From assembly GCA_044227925.1 (NCBI GenBank), contig JBGAVW010000016.1:21083-85082 (forward strand): a DNA stretch of 64,000 bases, written 5' to 3'. Below, piece by piece: positions 9,205 through 18,473 of this stretch (its first letter is position 1; each line of letters begins with the position of its first letter). The stretch comes from JADJLQ01 sp044227925 (lineage in GTDB: Bacteria; Bacteroidota; Bacteroidia; Chitinophagales; Saprospiraceae). Made by a program: the position numbers and the translations under genes. The notes beneath the pieces are model-generated. The model was not told the DNA's origin, made no database searches, and was given only the letters and a program-made list of their open reading frames with translations.

Positions 9205-9747
9205 TTATTTGCCGACTACGACTTTCGCGTATCGAATTATTTTTTCGTTTAAATAGTATCCTTTTTCGACAGTGTCAATCACTTTATTCTTTAACTCATC
9301 CCCTCCTTCGATTTCTGTGATCGCTTCGTGTAAGGCTGCATCAAACGATTCACCTGTGCTTATCATTTCCTGTAATCCTTTTTGTTTAAGGATCTGTAAC
9401 ATTTTATTATATATCAGTTTGCTTCCTTCGGTGGCTACCCCTGCTTTTATTTCCCTTTCAAAATCATCCATTACAGTTAATAATGCCGTCATAAGTTCCT
9501 GGCTTGCATATTTGGCATTGTCTATGCGTTCGCGAGCTGTCCTTTTCTTGAAGTTTTCAAATTCTGCAAGTAGTCTTAAGTATTTATCTTTAAGATCTTG
9601 AATTTCCTGATCCTTAGAGGAGCTGCTTTTCGTGTCAGAATTATTCTCTTCATTTATTACTTCAACAGGTGTATCTACTTGATTTTCTGTCATTTCTTCA
9701 GGTTCTGAAGATTTTTTATCATTTATGCTTGATTCTTCTGTTATCAT
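9205..9747 (-). CDS. grpE: Nucleotide exchange factor GrpE
   Basis: GrpE releases ADP from DnaK and completes the Hsp70 cycle. The 180-aa protein has an acidic, disordered N-terminus (about 1-45) and a long coiled-coil helix containing LKDKYLRLLAEFENFKKRT (about 52-70). A four-helix dimer region is followed by a beta-wing ending in GYYLNEKIIRYAKVVVGK, the normal C-terminal signature. It is the first gene of a grpE-dnaJ-gldH unit. A TACCTTTG element (minus strand, 9789-9796) lies 41 bases upstream of the ATG and may be its promoter. Confidence 0.95.
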   Translation of the reverse strand: MITEESSINDKKSSEPEEMTENQVDTPVEVINEENNSDTKSSSSKDQEIQDLKDKYLRLLAEFENFKKRTARERIDNAKYASQELMTALLTVMDDFEREIKAGVATEGSKLIYNKMLQILKQKGLQEMISTGESFDAALHEAITEIEGGDELKNKVIDTVEKGYYLNEKIIRYAKVVVGK

Positions 9748-9788
9748 TTATGATTAATTTTACTGACAGGGCATTGCAATAATGAGAC

Positions 9789-9796
9789 CAAAGGTA
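9789..9796 (-). promoter_or_regulatory. Candidate -7 element upstream of grpE-dnaJ-gldH
   Basis: Reading the minus strand, TACCTTTG matches TAnnTTTG and lies 41 bases before the grpE ATG. No clean TTG is found 19-21 bases upstream, so support is partial. No CIRCE-type inverted repeat is visible in this short region. Confidence 0.4.
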
Positions 9797-9818
9797 AGGA
9801 TTAGGCCAAAATGTCAGG

Positions 9819-10346
9819 CTAAGCTTTCCGTTTTAAGAGCAAACTACTCATAGAGTCAAAAGTCTGATTTACTCCAAGTATCATTTTATCTGGTCCGACC
9901 AGGATTTTGGTAGGGATCTCTTTTACCCCGAATTTTTTTACCAGGGAAGAATTAAATTTATCCAATTCGAGTATGTGTAAGGGCCATAGCAGTTGATCTT
10001 TTTCCTTCGCAGCTGCCCAGTTTTCCTTACTGTCCTCGATACCTATACTTATGATTTCAAGACCATCAGCATCCTTAAATTTTGTATTATTCCAGGCAGA
10101 ATAAAATTCTTTTAATGCCGGCGATTCTTTTCTGCATGGTCCGCACCATGACCCCCAGAAATCGATCAATATATATTTACCGTGGTATTCTTTTAAATTA
10201 AATGATTCTCCGGTAGAAAGGGTGGCTTCAATATTTGGACAAGGCTGAGCTGCTTTGATACCGGGTTTCATGTAAAAATATTTGCCCAGGTAAAAGATTG
10301 AAATGCCAATAAAAAAATATAGTATGTTTTGCAAAAATTTACTCAC
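9819..10346 (-). CDS. Membrane-anchored TlpA-like thioredoxin-fold protein
   Basis: The 175-aa protein has one N-terminal hydrophobic segment (about 4-22) followed by a thioredoxin fold of the TlpA/ResA/AhpC-TSA type. The redox motif WCGPC is at 67-71 in FWGSWCGPCRKE. A proline precedes a late strand in KEIPTKILV, matching the family's cis-Pro. This suggests a periplasm-facing anchored disulfide reductase, for example one acting in cytochrome maturation or oxidative repair; the substrate cannot be told from sequence. It lies 37 bases downstream of the flippase-like gene on the same strand. The family's usual central insert is present (EIISIGIEDSKENW). Confidence 0.87.
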   Translation of the reverse strand: MSKFLQNILYFFIGISIFYLGKYFYMKPGIKAAQPCPNIEATLSTGESFNLKEYHGKYILIDFWGSWCGPCRKESPALKEFYSAWNNTKFKDADGLEIISIGIEDSKENWAAAKEKDQLLWPLHILELDKFNSSLVKKFGVKEIPTKILVGPDKMILGVNQTFDSMSSLLLKRKA

Positions 10347-10383
10347 CCTGCAAAGGTATCAAGTAATCGGTAAGTAGAGGGCC

Positions 10384-11511
10384 CTATTTGATCGTATGGT
10401 CTTTATTTTCTCTTTCCTGACGCCTCCTTTTAATGACGCCTGTCAACCAGGTCGGAATGATTAAGACTCCTGCGATTAAATAGGCATAATAAGTGAGCAA
10501 TCTCCATATCAGGGCTATAATCAGTGCTGCACTTTTCGGTACATAGTCCCCAATGTAATTTCCAAAGAAAAATTCTGCAAACCCAGCCGCTCCCGGCGAA
10601 GGACTGAACATCATAAAAATAAACATGACCACCTGCCTGCCGTATATTTTAAGCTGATCCCAAAGGGAATAGGGAATGGAATCGATCAAGGCAATTATAA
10701 TACAATTAACCAGTAAAAAACGGCCTCCCCAGGCAATGGAAGTGAGAACAAAAGATTTTAAGTGAAATTTAAAATCCTTATTGGCAATGGTATTAGCAGA
10801 AACGATCATGTCATCGCCCAATTTCACTGCTGATTTGTTCCATCTTTTTAATAAAGGAAATTGGGTAAAAAAATTAAGTATGCGTTTAAATTGAATCGGA
10901 CTGTAAAATAAGCCATAAGCAAAAAACAATCCATACACCAGGATCAAGAAATAAAAAAAGAATAAGGAATATCCGATTTCACCGATATCCTTTAAGGTTT
11001 GATAGGATGGGTAAATAATGTTGGTTCCGTAAATTAACATCAGCAGGGGTACAGATAATACGAAAAACAAACTATCCAATACTACAGTATAGATAATTAC
11101 GGTGAGCGTACGCGGAGCCCCCAGTTTTTCATGGGACAGTACAAATACAGATACAGCTGATCCTCCTAAAGAGGAAGGGGATACAGCTGAGCTAAATTCC
11201 CAAATAACTATAAGTTTGGCACATTTCCAAAACCCAATTGTACCATCCGCAAGATACCAAAGCCGTAGCGTATAGGCCAGATGTCTGATTAATAATATAA
11301 TTACAGCCAACAGTAACCATGCAAAAGAATGGACAGTCCAGGTAATGGATTTTAATGCCTTAGTATCAAAGTTTCTAAATAATAAAAATAGTACCACACC
11401 CAAACCAAGGAAAATAGGTAACCATATTCTTGAACTTTTAAAAGATTTGATTACAGATTGCGTCTGTTCATCTTCCTGGTCCATTAAATCTTTTTCCTCT
11501 TCCGGTCTCAT
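10384..11511 (-). CDS. Lysylphosphatidylglycerol synthase TM region / UPF0104 family membrane protein
   Basis: A 375-aa polytopic membrane protein with about eight predicted hydrophobic segments, a charged N-terminus rich in Glu/Asp and a basic C-terminus. The pattern WEFSSAVSPSSLGGSAVSVFVL followed later by FSPSPGAAGFAEFFF fits the TIGR00374/PF03706 family (lysylphosphatidylglycerol synthase TM region, also called AglD-like). Members include the flippase part of MprF and many uncharacterised proteins. The soluble aminoacyl-transfer domain of MprF is absent, so this is a flippase-type or unknown-function member. It lies between rfbA (27-base gap) and the thioredoxin-like gene. Confidence 0.8.
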   Translation of the reverse strand: MRPEEEKDLMDQEDEQTQSVIKSFKSSRIWLPIFLGLGVVLFLLFRNFDTKALKSITWTVHSFAWLLLAVIILLIRHLAYTLRLWYLADGTIGFWKCAKLIVIWEFSSAVSPSSLGGSAVSVFVLSHEKLGAPRTLTVIIYTVVLDSLFFVLSVPLLMLIYGTNIIYPSYQTLKDIGEIGYSLFFFYFLILVYGLFFAYGLFYSPIQFKRILNFFTQFPLLKRWNKSAVKLGDDMIVSANTIANKDFKFHLKSFVLTSIAWGGRFLLVNCIIIALIDSIPYSLWDQLKIYGRQVVMFIFMMFSPSPGAAGFAEFFFGNYIGDYVPKSAALIIALIWRLLTYYAYLIAGVLIIPTWLTGVIKRRRQERENKDHTIK

Positions 11512-11538
11512 TCAATCTCAAAGATAAATGATTCCTGC

Positions 11539-12402
11539 CTATACCTTGAGTAAGCGGAGCAAGTATTCACCGTATCCGCTTTTAATATACTTGTTACCAA
11601 GGAATTCAAGTTGTTCTTTCCCAATAAATCCCATTTGATATGCCACTTCTTCTATACAACCAATTTTGAGTCCCTGCCTTTCCTCAATCACCTGTATAAA
11701 CTGACCAGCCTGCATCAGAGACTGATGTGTTCCGGTGTCAAGCCAGGCAAATCCCCTCCCCATGGGTTTTACAAAAAGATTCCCTCTTTCCAGATAGTAT
11801 TTGTTTACATCAGTAATTTCATATTCGCCCCTTGAACTGGGTTTTAAATTTTTAGCCACTTCGATGACGCTATTATCATAAAAATACAACCCCGGTACAG
11901 CAAAATTGCTTTTGGGTTTCGCTGGTTTTTCTTCAATAGAAATAGCCCGGAAGTCATCATCGAATTCCACCACTCCATATCGCTCAGGGTCGGTAACCTG
12001 GTATGCAAAAATGGTTCCTCCAGTGGGATGTTCACAGCTTTTAAGTATACTACCTAGTCCTGCACCATAAAAGATATTATCACCCAATATAAGTGAGGCG
12101 TCATCATTACCTATAAAGTCTGCTCCCAATACAAATGCCTGGGCAAGGCCATTTGGCACTTCCTGTACTTTATATGAAAAATGGCACCCTATTTCCGACC
12201 CGTCTTTCAGTAACTTTTCAAAATTGGGTAGATCTTCACGCGTAGATATAATAAGTATATCCCTGATGTTAGCCATCATCAAAATGGACAATGGATAATA
12301 TATCATAGGCTTGTCGTACACAGGCATCAGCTGTTTACTCACTGCCAAGGTAAGCGGATAGAGTCTGGTTCCAAGACCGCCTGCCAGAATAATTCCTTTC
12401 AT
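11539..12402 (-). CDS. rfbA: Glucose-1-phosphate thymidylyltransferase RfbA/RmlA
   Basis: RmlA makes dTDP-glucose from dTTP and glucose-1-phosphate, the first step to dTDP-rhamnose and related surface sugars. The 287-aa protein begins with the nucleotidyltransferase signature GGLGTRLYPLTLAVSKQLMP. It continues with YDKPMIYYPLS, a LILGDNIFYG metal-binding segment, YGVVEFD, EKPAKPKS and GRGFAWLDTGTH, all diagnostic. Length is normal (about 290). It is an orphan here: rfbB, rfbC and rfbD are not adjacent. It is the first gene of a minus-strand run with the flippase-like protein. No clear promoter is seen in the 600 bases upstream. Confidence 0.96.
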   Translation of the reverse strand: MKGIILAGGLGTRLYPLTLAVSKQLMPVYDKPMIYYPLSILMMANIRDILIISTREDLPNFEKLLKDGSEIGCHFSYKVQEVPNGLAQAFVLGADFIGNDDASLILGDNIFYGAGLGSILKSCEHPTGGTIFAYQVTDPERYGVVEFDDDFRAISIEEKPAKPKSNFAVPGLYFYDNSVIEVAKNLKPSSRGEYEITDVNKYYLERGNLFVKPMGRGFAWLDTGTHQSLMQAGQFIQVIEERQGLKIGCIEEVAYQMGFIGKEQLEFLGNKYIKSGYGEYLLRLLKV

Positions 12403-13001
12403 ATGGTATGCGCTAAGATTTTGGTAAAAATAAGACGATTTTATGGATGGATAATAAGATCGGGCTTTCTGTCTAAATCTTATTTTGAGATGCCGAAATA
12501 TTAATTTTAATAAACTATTCTGTTTCCAGCCTTTTTAACAAATTTTTCTACGAACTCATTTCCATATAATGGCCTTCAGACTTTAAACATTTCTTGAAAT
12601 AGGTGGACTTTAGATCCAGTCCCTTTTATGGCTAAAAAGCCCTAAAGGATTAAATAGTAATAAAGTATCAACTATACGATTTATCCAACCCACAGAGGGT
12701 CGTCCAGCGTATTCATGAAGTCATTCAAAATAGTTTCTTAAGAATCTAAAGAATGTGAACTTTGTTTCTCTCACCTAAAATAACAGTTAGCTTTCTTTCA
12801 GTCCTTAAATTGCTGAAATATCCTATTAAACACATTTTTGATTCTGTGCATAAAACATTTATTTCAGTACACTGGTATCCGTTTATATATAAACCGGCTG
12901 GAAAAGGGGGTTAGGACTCAATACAATGAATATGTTGTAATTTTGATAAATTATGTGATTCATATAGATACTGAATTTAGTTTGATACAATAAATAAAAA
13001 A
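12403..13001. other. 599-base non-coding stretch between divergent rfbA and a small gene
   Basis: No convincing intact gene. On the minus strand, around 12610-12710, there is a stop-free stretch of about 30 codons (GRPSVGWIN...PLGLF) flanked by stops in the same frame. It could be a decayed coding remnant. Otherwise I see AT-rich sequence with no clear promoter pair or terminator. Confidence 0.4.
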
Positions 13002-13286
13002 ATGAATTTGAAAAAAGAAACGATTACTGCTGAAATGCTTACCAGATTTGATGCATTATATGAGGCCCACGAAGATCATGGAATCTTAGGGCGCCGGCAT
13101 ACAGGTCTGGCCGATTTAGTACAAGAATTAAGAAAGATCCGGCGACTCATAGAATCCGGTGTGATCGTCAAAATTGAAGGGACTGATATCAGTTTGACAT
13201 CCTGGGCAGAATTTTACAATTGGGCACATTCACGTTATCACAAACTTGAAGAAGGAAGTGATAAATGGATAGGTGACGATAATTAA
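13002..13286 (+). CDS. Small conserved hypothetical protein
   Basis: A 94-aa, soluble, charged protein without signal peptide or membrane segment. It carries the distinctive strings GRRHTGLADLVQELRKIRR and SWAEFYNWAHSRYH and ends in WIGDDN. I do not recognise a named domain, but the sequence is well formed, starts with ATG after an A-rich leader, and looks like a real small cytoplasmic protein. It converges with the next hypothetical gene, leaving about 50 bases. Function unknown. Confidence 0.65.
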   Translation: MNLKKETITAEMLTRFDALYEAHEDHGILGRRHTGLADLVQELRKIRRLIESGVIVKIEGTDISLTSWAEFYNWAHSRYHKLEEGSDKWIGDDN

Positions 13287-13338
13287 AAAACATAGGCAAG
13301 TTCTGAGAGAGATTGCGAATTCATTTTTTTCAATTGCT

Positions 13339-13689
13339 TCATCCCCTGGGCATATACACAAATTGGGCACCCAATTCACTTAGCACAAAAAAACAGATAT
13401 AATCTTCTATCGATTTATAAGATTTTTTAAAAGCTGCCAGTTTTGATTTTAATATTAATTTCTTTTGCACAAATTCTTCCAGGGAAGACACATTGATATT
13501 CCAGTTGCCTTTAACCTCATAGCGTTTTATGATGGGTATACCCACCTCGAAAGTATCCTGATGTGCAATAAATATCGGATATTCAGTTACGCCCTTTGCC
13601 TGAATAATGTCCAATGCTTGATTCATCGCTTTTTTATAGACTTTTAATTCTTCCTGTAGAAGTAAAAATTTTTCTGCTCCTATCTGCAT
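13339..13689 (-). CDS. Small hypothetical protein downstream of rlmD
   Basis: A 116-aa, mostly helical protein with no signal peptide. An N-terminal amphipathic helix (EKFLLLQEELKVYKKAMNQA), a central beta segment and a second helix (LKSKLAAFKKSYKSIEDY) are visible. No named domain is recognised. It starts 10 bases after the rlmD stop on the same strand, so it is probably the last gene of the run descending from the TPR gene at 18 kb. Function unknown. Confidence 0.6.
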   Translation of the reverse strand: MQIGAEKFLLLQEELKVYKKAMNQALDIIQAKGVTEYPIFIAHQDTFEVGIPIIKRYEVKGNWNINVSSLEEFVQKKLILKSKLAAFKKSYKSIEDYICFFVLSELGAQFVYMPRG

Positions 13690-13699
13690 TTGATATGAT

Positions 13700-15100
13700 T
13701 TAAATTCTGTGCAACAAAGTTACATTCTCTATATGTGCAGTGTGTGGAAACATATCCACCGGTTGGCTTACAATATGTTTGTAATTAGTGGCCAATAATT
13801 TTAGATCCCTGGCTTGTGTAGCCGGATTGCATGAAACATAGATTATTCGTGGAGCATCGGTATCAATAAGCATGGGAATATTATCGGGATGCAGACCGGA
13901 TCGGGGAGGGTCTAAAATAACCAAATCGGGTTTACCATGCTTATCAGCAAATCCCTGGGCTAATAATTTTTTTACATCCCCTGCATAAAACTCCGCATTC
14001 GTAATGCCATTCATTCTTGCATTTAACTCTGCATCTTCGACAGCTTCTTTGATCTCTTCTATGCCGATGACTTTTTTTGCAAGCGGGGCCAGGTATAGCC
14101 CGATGGTCCCGGTGCCAGAGTATAAATCGTATACTAGCTCTGTTCCTTTAAGATCGGCAAATTCGACTACATAATTATATAATACATGGGCTTGTTTTGT
14201 ATTGGTTTGGAAAAACGATTTTGGACCAATTCTGCATTTAAGATCTCCCAATACCTCTGTGAGATAGCCTACACCGTTGATTAATAGTAATTCCTGATCA
14301 AATATGGTATCGTTGTGCTTCAGGTTTATTACATTGTATAAAATTAGTTTTGGAAAAGCATGTAAGATATATTCGTTTAATTCCTTTATCTGATCTTCAT
14401 TGTTTTCGCCAAGTACAAGTATCAGCATAGTAGTGCCATCCAAAGCACTGCGTACGATCATATTGCGCAACAGACCGGTATGATTTTTTACATTATAAAA
14501 ACTGAGATGATGTTTAATGGCGTAGTCGCGTATAGTATTTCGTAACTGGTTGCTGGGATCTGGCTGTAAATAACAATGATGGATATCCACGATTTTTTCA
14601 AAAGAACCTGGTCTATGAAATCCAACAGCATTTCGGTGCGGGAATTCACCTGCTGACAACTCTTCAGGTAGTAGCCATCGGCTATTGCCAAAACTAAAAT
14701 CCAGTTTATTTCGATAATAAGTGTCGCTTTCCACCCCTTTTATTTTCCTGATATTTAATTCAGTTAGTCCTGCTATGCGGGTGAGTGCATCGTATACATT
14801 TTTTTGTTTATACTCCAGCTGACCGGTATAAGTCATGTGCTGCCATTTACAACCACCACAAGATCCAAAATGATCGCAAAATGGGGTTTGCCTCCAGGAT
14901 GAACTTTTTATAATTTGTATTGGCTTTGCATACGATACCCTGTTGCGATGTTTTTTTACTTCAATATTCATTTCATCGCCGGGTACTGCATCCTGAATCA
15001 TATATACTTTTCCTACTGTGTCTTTTCCAACTCCCTGGCCTTGATCGCCCATATCCACGATCGTTACATTTTCAATGTATTCAATTTTAGATTTACTCAT
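13700..15100 (-). CDS. rlmD: 23S rRNA (uracil-C5)-methyltransferase RlmD (TrmA/RumA family)
   Basis: RlmD methylates C5 of uridine 1939 in 23S rRNA with S-adenosylmethionine. The 466-aa protein has an N-terminal TRAM domain (about 1-60) and an iron-sulfur cysteine cluster in CDHFGSCGGCKWQH (about 75-88). A central RNA-recognition domain precedes the Rossmann methyltransferase with DLYSGTGTIGLYLA, LDPPRSGLHP and the catalytic cysteine in YVSCNPATQARDL. Size and motifs are standard. The exact uridine is not certain, since TrmA-family paralogues (RlmC, RlmCD) are alike. It follows the PorE-like gene by 11 bases. Confidence 0.92.
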   Translation of the reverse strand: MSKSKIEYIENVTIVDMGDQGQGVGKDTVGKVYMIQDAVPGDEMNIEVKKHRNRVSYAKPIQIIKSSSWRQTPFCDHFGSCGGCKWQHMTYTGQLEYKQKNVYDALTRIAGLTELNIRKIKGVESDTYYRNKLDFSFGNSRWLLPEELSAGEFPHRNAVGFHRPGSFEKIVDIHHCYLQPDPSNQLRNTIRDYAIKHHLSFYNVKNHTGLLRNMIVRSALDGTTMLILVLGENNEDQIKELNEYILHAFPKLILYNVINLKHNDTIFDQELLLINGVGYLTEVLGDLKCRIGPKSFFQTNTKQAHVLYNYVVEFADLKGTELVYDLYSGTGTIGLYLAPLAKKVIGIEEIKEAVEDAELNARMNGITNAEFYAGDVKKLLAQGFADKHGKPDLVILDPPRSGLHPDNIPMLIDTDAPRIIYVSCNPATQARDLKLLATNYKHIVSQPVDMFPHTAHIENVTLLHRI

Positions 15101-15111
15101 TAATATCTTAT

Positions 15112-17010
15112 TTATTCTGCTCTTAAATTTATTTCTACTCTTCGGTTGAGTGCCCGGCCTTCCGCTGTTTCATTTGATGCTATGGGTATGCTATCGCCAT
15201 ATCCTTCGTAAGTCAACTTTTTGCTTTTTACCCCTTGCTGTACTAAATATTGAACTACAGCTTTTGCCCTGTCGACGGATAGTACTCTGTTGATATCTTG
15301 ATTCCCGGCATTATCGGTGTGGCCCAGTATCTCAGCACTGATGTCAGGGTGGTTGATTAAATATTTTGCGATCTCATTTAATTCAATGAAAGATTCTTCT
15401 TCCAGTATCGAAGAGCCGGTCTTGAATAATACATTTTTTAATACAATCGGTTTTTCTGATGGATTGGAATCGGCTGCCATCCATTTTGACAGATTTACAT
15501 CATAATTAATAATCGAAGAACCATGTGCCGGGAGCCGATCGGAATAAAAGGTATAGCCCATGGCAGTCACGTAGATTTGGTATGATCTGTCAGATGGCAA
15601 TACCAGTAAAAAAGCTCCTTCAGGGTCGGAAAGTATCGAATCTTTACGGGTATAGCCATCAGTTGATTCAAAATACAGTAAAGCATTGGGTATGCCACTG
15701 TTTCTCATTTTGTCTTTTACAGTCCCTTTGATGAAAATACAAGCTTGAGCCGATTTCTCTTTTGGGAGTGAAAATTGGACAATATTGCTTTCAATTAATT
15801 GATTACTCAGGCTTATAATTTGATCACTGTAGTAGGCTGTATGTCCATCAATGGCGACCACCATAGCTCCCTGGTCCTTGTAATCATTGATTGGGTATCC
15901 AAGGTTTACAGGAATACTCCACTCATTAGCTTGATTCAATCTGGATAAATATAAATCAAATGATCCATAACCTGGCCATCCTGTCGACCTGAAATACAGG
16001 GTCTTTTTATCCGCATGTATACAGGGTGACGACTCGTCCCATTCTGTATTAATGCTTTTTCCCAGGTTTATTGGTTTGGTCCAGGTATTATTTTTCTTTA
16101 CTGATTTCCATATATCTGATGCACCAAAACCACCTTCCCGGGTAGAAGTAAAATACAATTCTCTTCCATCCGGTGACAGGCTGGGCTGGCTTTCCCACCC
16201 GGTGGTATTAATTGCAGTGCCCATATTACGTGGTTTTGTCCAACGGTTGTTTTTGTATTCGCTTATATACAAATCACAGCCACCCAATCCATCAGTCATA
16301 TTGCATCTTGTAAAAACAATGGCTTTCCCATCAGCGCTGATAGTATGGGCTCCTTCATTTTGTGGTGTATTCAAAGGCCAGGAAATAGCGGTGTGCCACA
16401 GTGAGTCGTTGGCTTCCTTTTTTGCAATGTATAGATCTTCATTGCCATGGGTTCGCCTGGTAAAAACCAGGTTTTCAAGCGAAGCATCGAGGGATGGGAG
16501 GTATTCGGGTGACAGGGTATTTATCTCTTTTGGAAGTAATATAGTTGAATGAGGTACTGACAGCGAATGGTTTGCCAATGAATATTCCGATTTGATTTTG
16601 AACAGGGTAGCCATTTTACGAGTAGCCTCGTCTTTTGAATTTAAATTCAGGTATTGATCTGTATAGGTTAAGCATTTTTGATATTCACCTATCTCCAATG
16701 ACAGCCTGGCTGTATTATAAAGTAAGTTTGCTTTGTCCTTTGACGCTAATTTGGTGGCATGTTCAAGAGCATTCAATGCTTTCGGACCATCATTTTTTTG
16801 AAGGTAAACAGTATAAAGGGATAGATAGGCTTCTTTGAAGTCAGGATAGGCGGCTATGGCTTTATTAAAATATTGAATTGCTTTATCCAGATTATTTTTC
16901 AAGAGTTCAGATTGGCCGGCAGTAAGTGCCTTAGTTGCTTTTTTAGGTACCTGTGCAAACGAGATACTAAATAAAAGGACAAAAAAAATAGTAATAAAAT
17001 TTCGAAGCAT
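15112..17010 (-). CDS. PorE-like OmpA-family protein (TPR, PD40/WD40-like propeller, carboxypeptidase-regulatory, OmpA)
   Basis: The 632-aa secreted protein starts with a signal peptide (MLRNFITIFFVLLFSISFAQ). In order it has TPR repeats (about 20-150), PD40/WD40-like beta-propeller strands with repeated LSPDGRELYFTSTREGGFG-type blades (about 195-400), a carboxypeptidase-regulatory-like domain (about 425-510), and a C-terminal OmpA peptidoglycan-binding domain. The OmpA domain contains EILGHTDNAGNQDINRVLS and RALNRRVEINL. This is the architecture reported for PorE of Porphyromonas gingivalis, a T9SS component anchored to peptidoglycan. No lipobox cysteine is seen at the signal cleavage site. 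It could also be another OmpA/propeller paralogue, of which Bacteroidota have several. It is probably co-transcribed with the TPR gene upstream and rlmD downstream. Confidence 0.83.
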   Translation of the reverse strand: MLRNFITIFFVLLFSISFAQVPKKATKALTAGQSELLKNNLDKAIQYFNKAIAAYPDFKEAYLSLYTVYLQKNDGPKALNALEHATKLASKDKANLLYNTARLSLEIGEYQKCLTYTDQYLNLNSKDEATRKMATLFKIKSEYSLANHSLSVPHSTILLPKEINTLSPEYLPSLDASLENLVFTRRTHGNEDLYIAKKEANDSLWHTAISWPLNTPQNEGAHTISADGKAIVFTRCNMTDGLGGCDLYISEYKNNRWTKPRNMGTAINTTGWESQPSLSPDGRELYFTSTREGGFGASDIWKSVKKNNTWTKPINLGKSINTEWDESSPCIHADKKTLYFRSTGWPGYGSFDLYLSRLNQANEWSIPVNLGYPINDYKDQGAMVVAIDGHTAYYSDQIISLSNQLIESNIVQFSLPKEKSAQACIFIKGTVKDKMRNSGIPNALLYFESTDGYTRKDSILSDPEGAFLLVLPSDRSYQIYVTAMGYTFYSDRLPAHGSSIINYDVNLSKWMAADSNPSEKPIVLKNVLFKTGSSILEEESFIELNEIAKYLINHPDISAEILGHTDNAGNQDINRVLSVDRAKAVVQYLVQQGVKSKKLTYEGYGDSIPIASNETAEGRALNRRVEINLRAE

Positions 17011-17029
17011 TTATTACGACTGAATATGC

Positions 17030-18082
17030 TTATTTGGATTGTAGTATTTTTTGGGCTTCCTTGTTGCCTAAGGTGGCAGCCTCTTTTAAATCCGCCATAA
17101 ATCCGTTTTTACCTGCCAGTTTCTTGGCTAGTCCGCGTTGCAATAATATATCTGCTTTGGTAATTTTGGAACTGGTTTTGGCATCATCTTCTAATGAGGC
17201 CAGTGCGATGTTAAAGCGTTGGGCAGCTTCCTCAAATTGCTCCTGCTCCATCAGGATCTTGGCGTAAATAAATGCAGCATCTCTTTTTTTCAAGCTGTTT
17301 GGGTCCTGGGCATCGAAATGACGGTCACTGAATAACTTTAGTTCGAAGGCAGCTTCCTTAAATTGCTTTAGCTGGTAGTTCAATTCTCCTTTCTGATATC
17401 TTGCCTGCCAATGTACCATCTGCAAAGCCAATGATTTTTGAATGGCAAAAGATAGGTCTTCCAGGCTTTTCTTTTTATCTGAATTTTGAAGATGTACCTG
17501 AGCACGCCCGTAGTAGGCTAATGCATTATTTTCATCAAACTGAATGGCTTTGTTAAAATCATGCAGTGCGTCTTTATAGTTTTTGAGAGTATAGTTTACA
17601 TAGCCTCGGCGTTCATAGGCCTGACTGTGCCTTTCATACTTATTAATTGCAGCATTTAATGCCTCTATTGCTTCTTTTTCTTTGCCTTTGGTGCCTACTA
17701 GCTTTCTACCCCTGATGTATTCCTGTACCGCTATTTTATCACTTTGAGGCTCCACCATTTTGTGTCGCAATACTTTCCCATTGTCAATAAGCCATGCACC
17801 CAGTGAACCTGCTGTAGCAAATTGGGCGATATAATCCAATAAATTCAATGTATTGGTAAAGTACCGGTCGCTGGCCTGCATCACCGTGCGGGGAATGTCT
17901 ATATTACCCTGATCCATTAAAAAGATCTGCTCAGGCTTAAACATGACTTCATTTCTATAGTATTGCTCCGCCCTTACGGTATATAACTGTAAGGCTTTTT
18001 CAATATTCTTCCCAGGTCCAAATTCAAGACGGCCCTGAAATATGGACTTGTGAAAAATCGGATTATTTGCAGCAGCATTCAT
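17030..18082 (-). CDS. Tetratricopeptide-repeat protein
   Basis: A 350-aa protein with no signal peptide at the called start. The first 130 residues carry no known motif. From about 140 to 345 it contains TPR-like helical pairs, clearest in SQAYERRGYVNYTLKNYKDA and ALAYYGRAQVHLQNSDKKKS. It is 19 bases upstream of the PorE-like gene on the same strand, which also carries TPRs, so the two may act together at the envelope. The role is inferred only from repeats and context. The first residues (MNAAANNPIFHKS) give no export signal, so a cytoplasmic location is as likely. Confidence 0.75.
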   Translation of the reverse strand: MNAAANNPIFHKSIFQGRLEFGPGKNIEKALQLYTVRAEQYYRNEVMFKPEQIFLMDQGNIDIPRTVMQASDRYFTNTLNLLDYIAQFATAGSLGAWLIDNGKVLRHKMVEPQSDKIAVQEYIRGRKLVGTKGKEKEAIEALNAAINKYERHSQAYERRGYVNYTLKNYKDALHDFNKAIQFDENNALAYYGRAQVHLQNSDKKKSLEDLSFAIQKSLALQMVHWQARYQKGELNYQLKQFKEAAFELKLFSDRHFDAQDPNSLKKRDAAFIYAKILMEQEQFEEAAQRFNIALASLEDDAKTSSKITKADILLQRGLAKKLAGKNGFMADLKEAATLGNKEAQKILQSK

Positions 18083-18402
18083 AAAATATACTTAAAGCAT
18101 TGTAGAAGTCTCTTAGTTTGATACCATCCCTTATTTCGGTCTTGCGATCGAATTACATGTCAATCAAATGACTATAAATCAAAAGTTTTTTAATATGGGA
18201 CCTAGCCTACTAGTTAACTTATTGTAACCCACGAAGATAAGCATTTTTTTAGCAAAATGTTAATTTATTATTTTTATAATATCAATAAGAGTGAGCTATT
18301 CATACTTGTTTGTTGGGCTAAAGGGTTGTTGTTCTTTTGGCGAAGTTACCTTTATAAAATCAAATTTGATTTGCTTTCAGGCTGAGAAGCTCCTTTAAAT
18401 TT
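18083..18402. other. Non-coding stretch upstream of the TPR gene
   Basis: About 320 AT-rich bases with no convincing open frame. It contains the presumed promoter region of the minus-strand TPR/porE-like/rlmD run. A TATATTTT string lies 5 bases upstream of the TPR gene start, but no full promoter pair is clear. Confidence 0.4.
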
Positions 18403-18435
18403 AAAAAAGCCCCATGATGCAGATCACAGGGCTTT
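18403..18435 (-). terminator. Rho-independent terminator after the small secreted gene
   Basis: AAAGCCC at 18406-18412 pairs with GGGCTTT at 18429-18435. On the minus strand the stem runs straight into T residues. It lies 38 bases past the stop of the gene at 18474. Confidence 0.7.
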
Positions 18436-18473
18436 ACTATCCGGGGGGAAATGATGTTATTTTAAAGTCGATC

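Noticed and set aside
12610..12710. Minus-strand 30-codon stop-free stretch (GRPSVGWIN) as a gene
   Set aside because: It has in-frame stops on both sides, no start codon and no family; recorded only as a possible remnant in the non-coding stretch.
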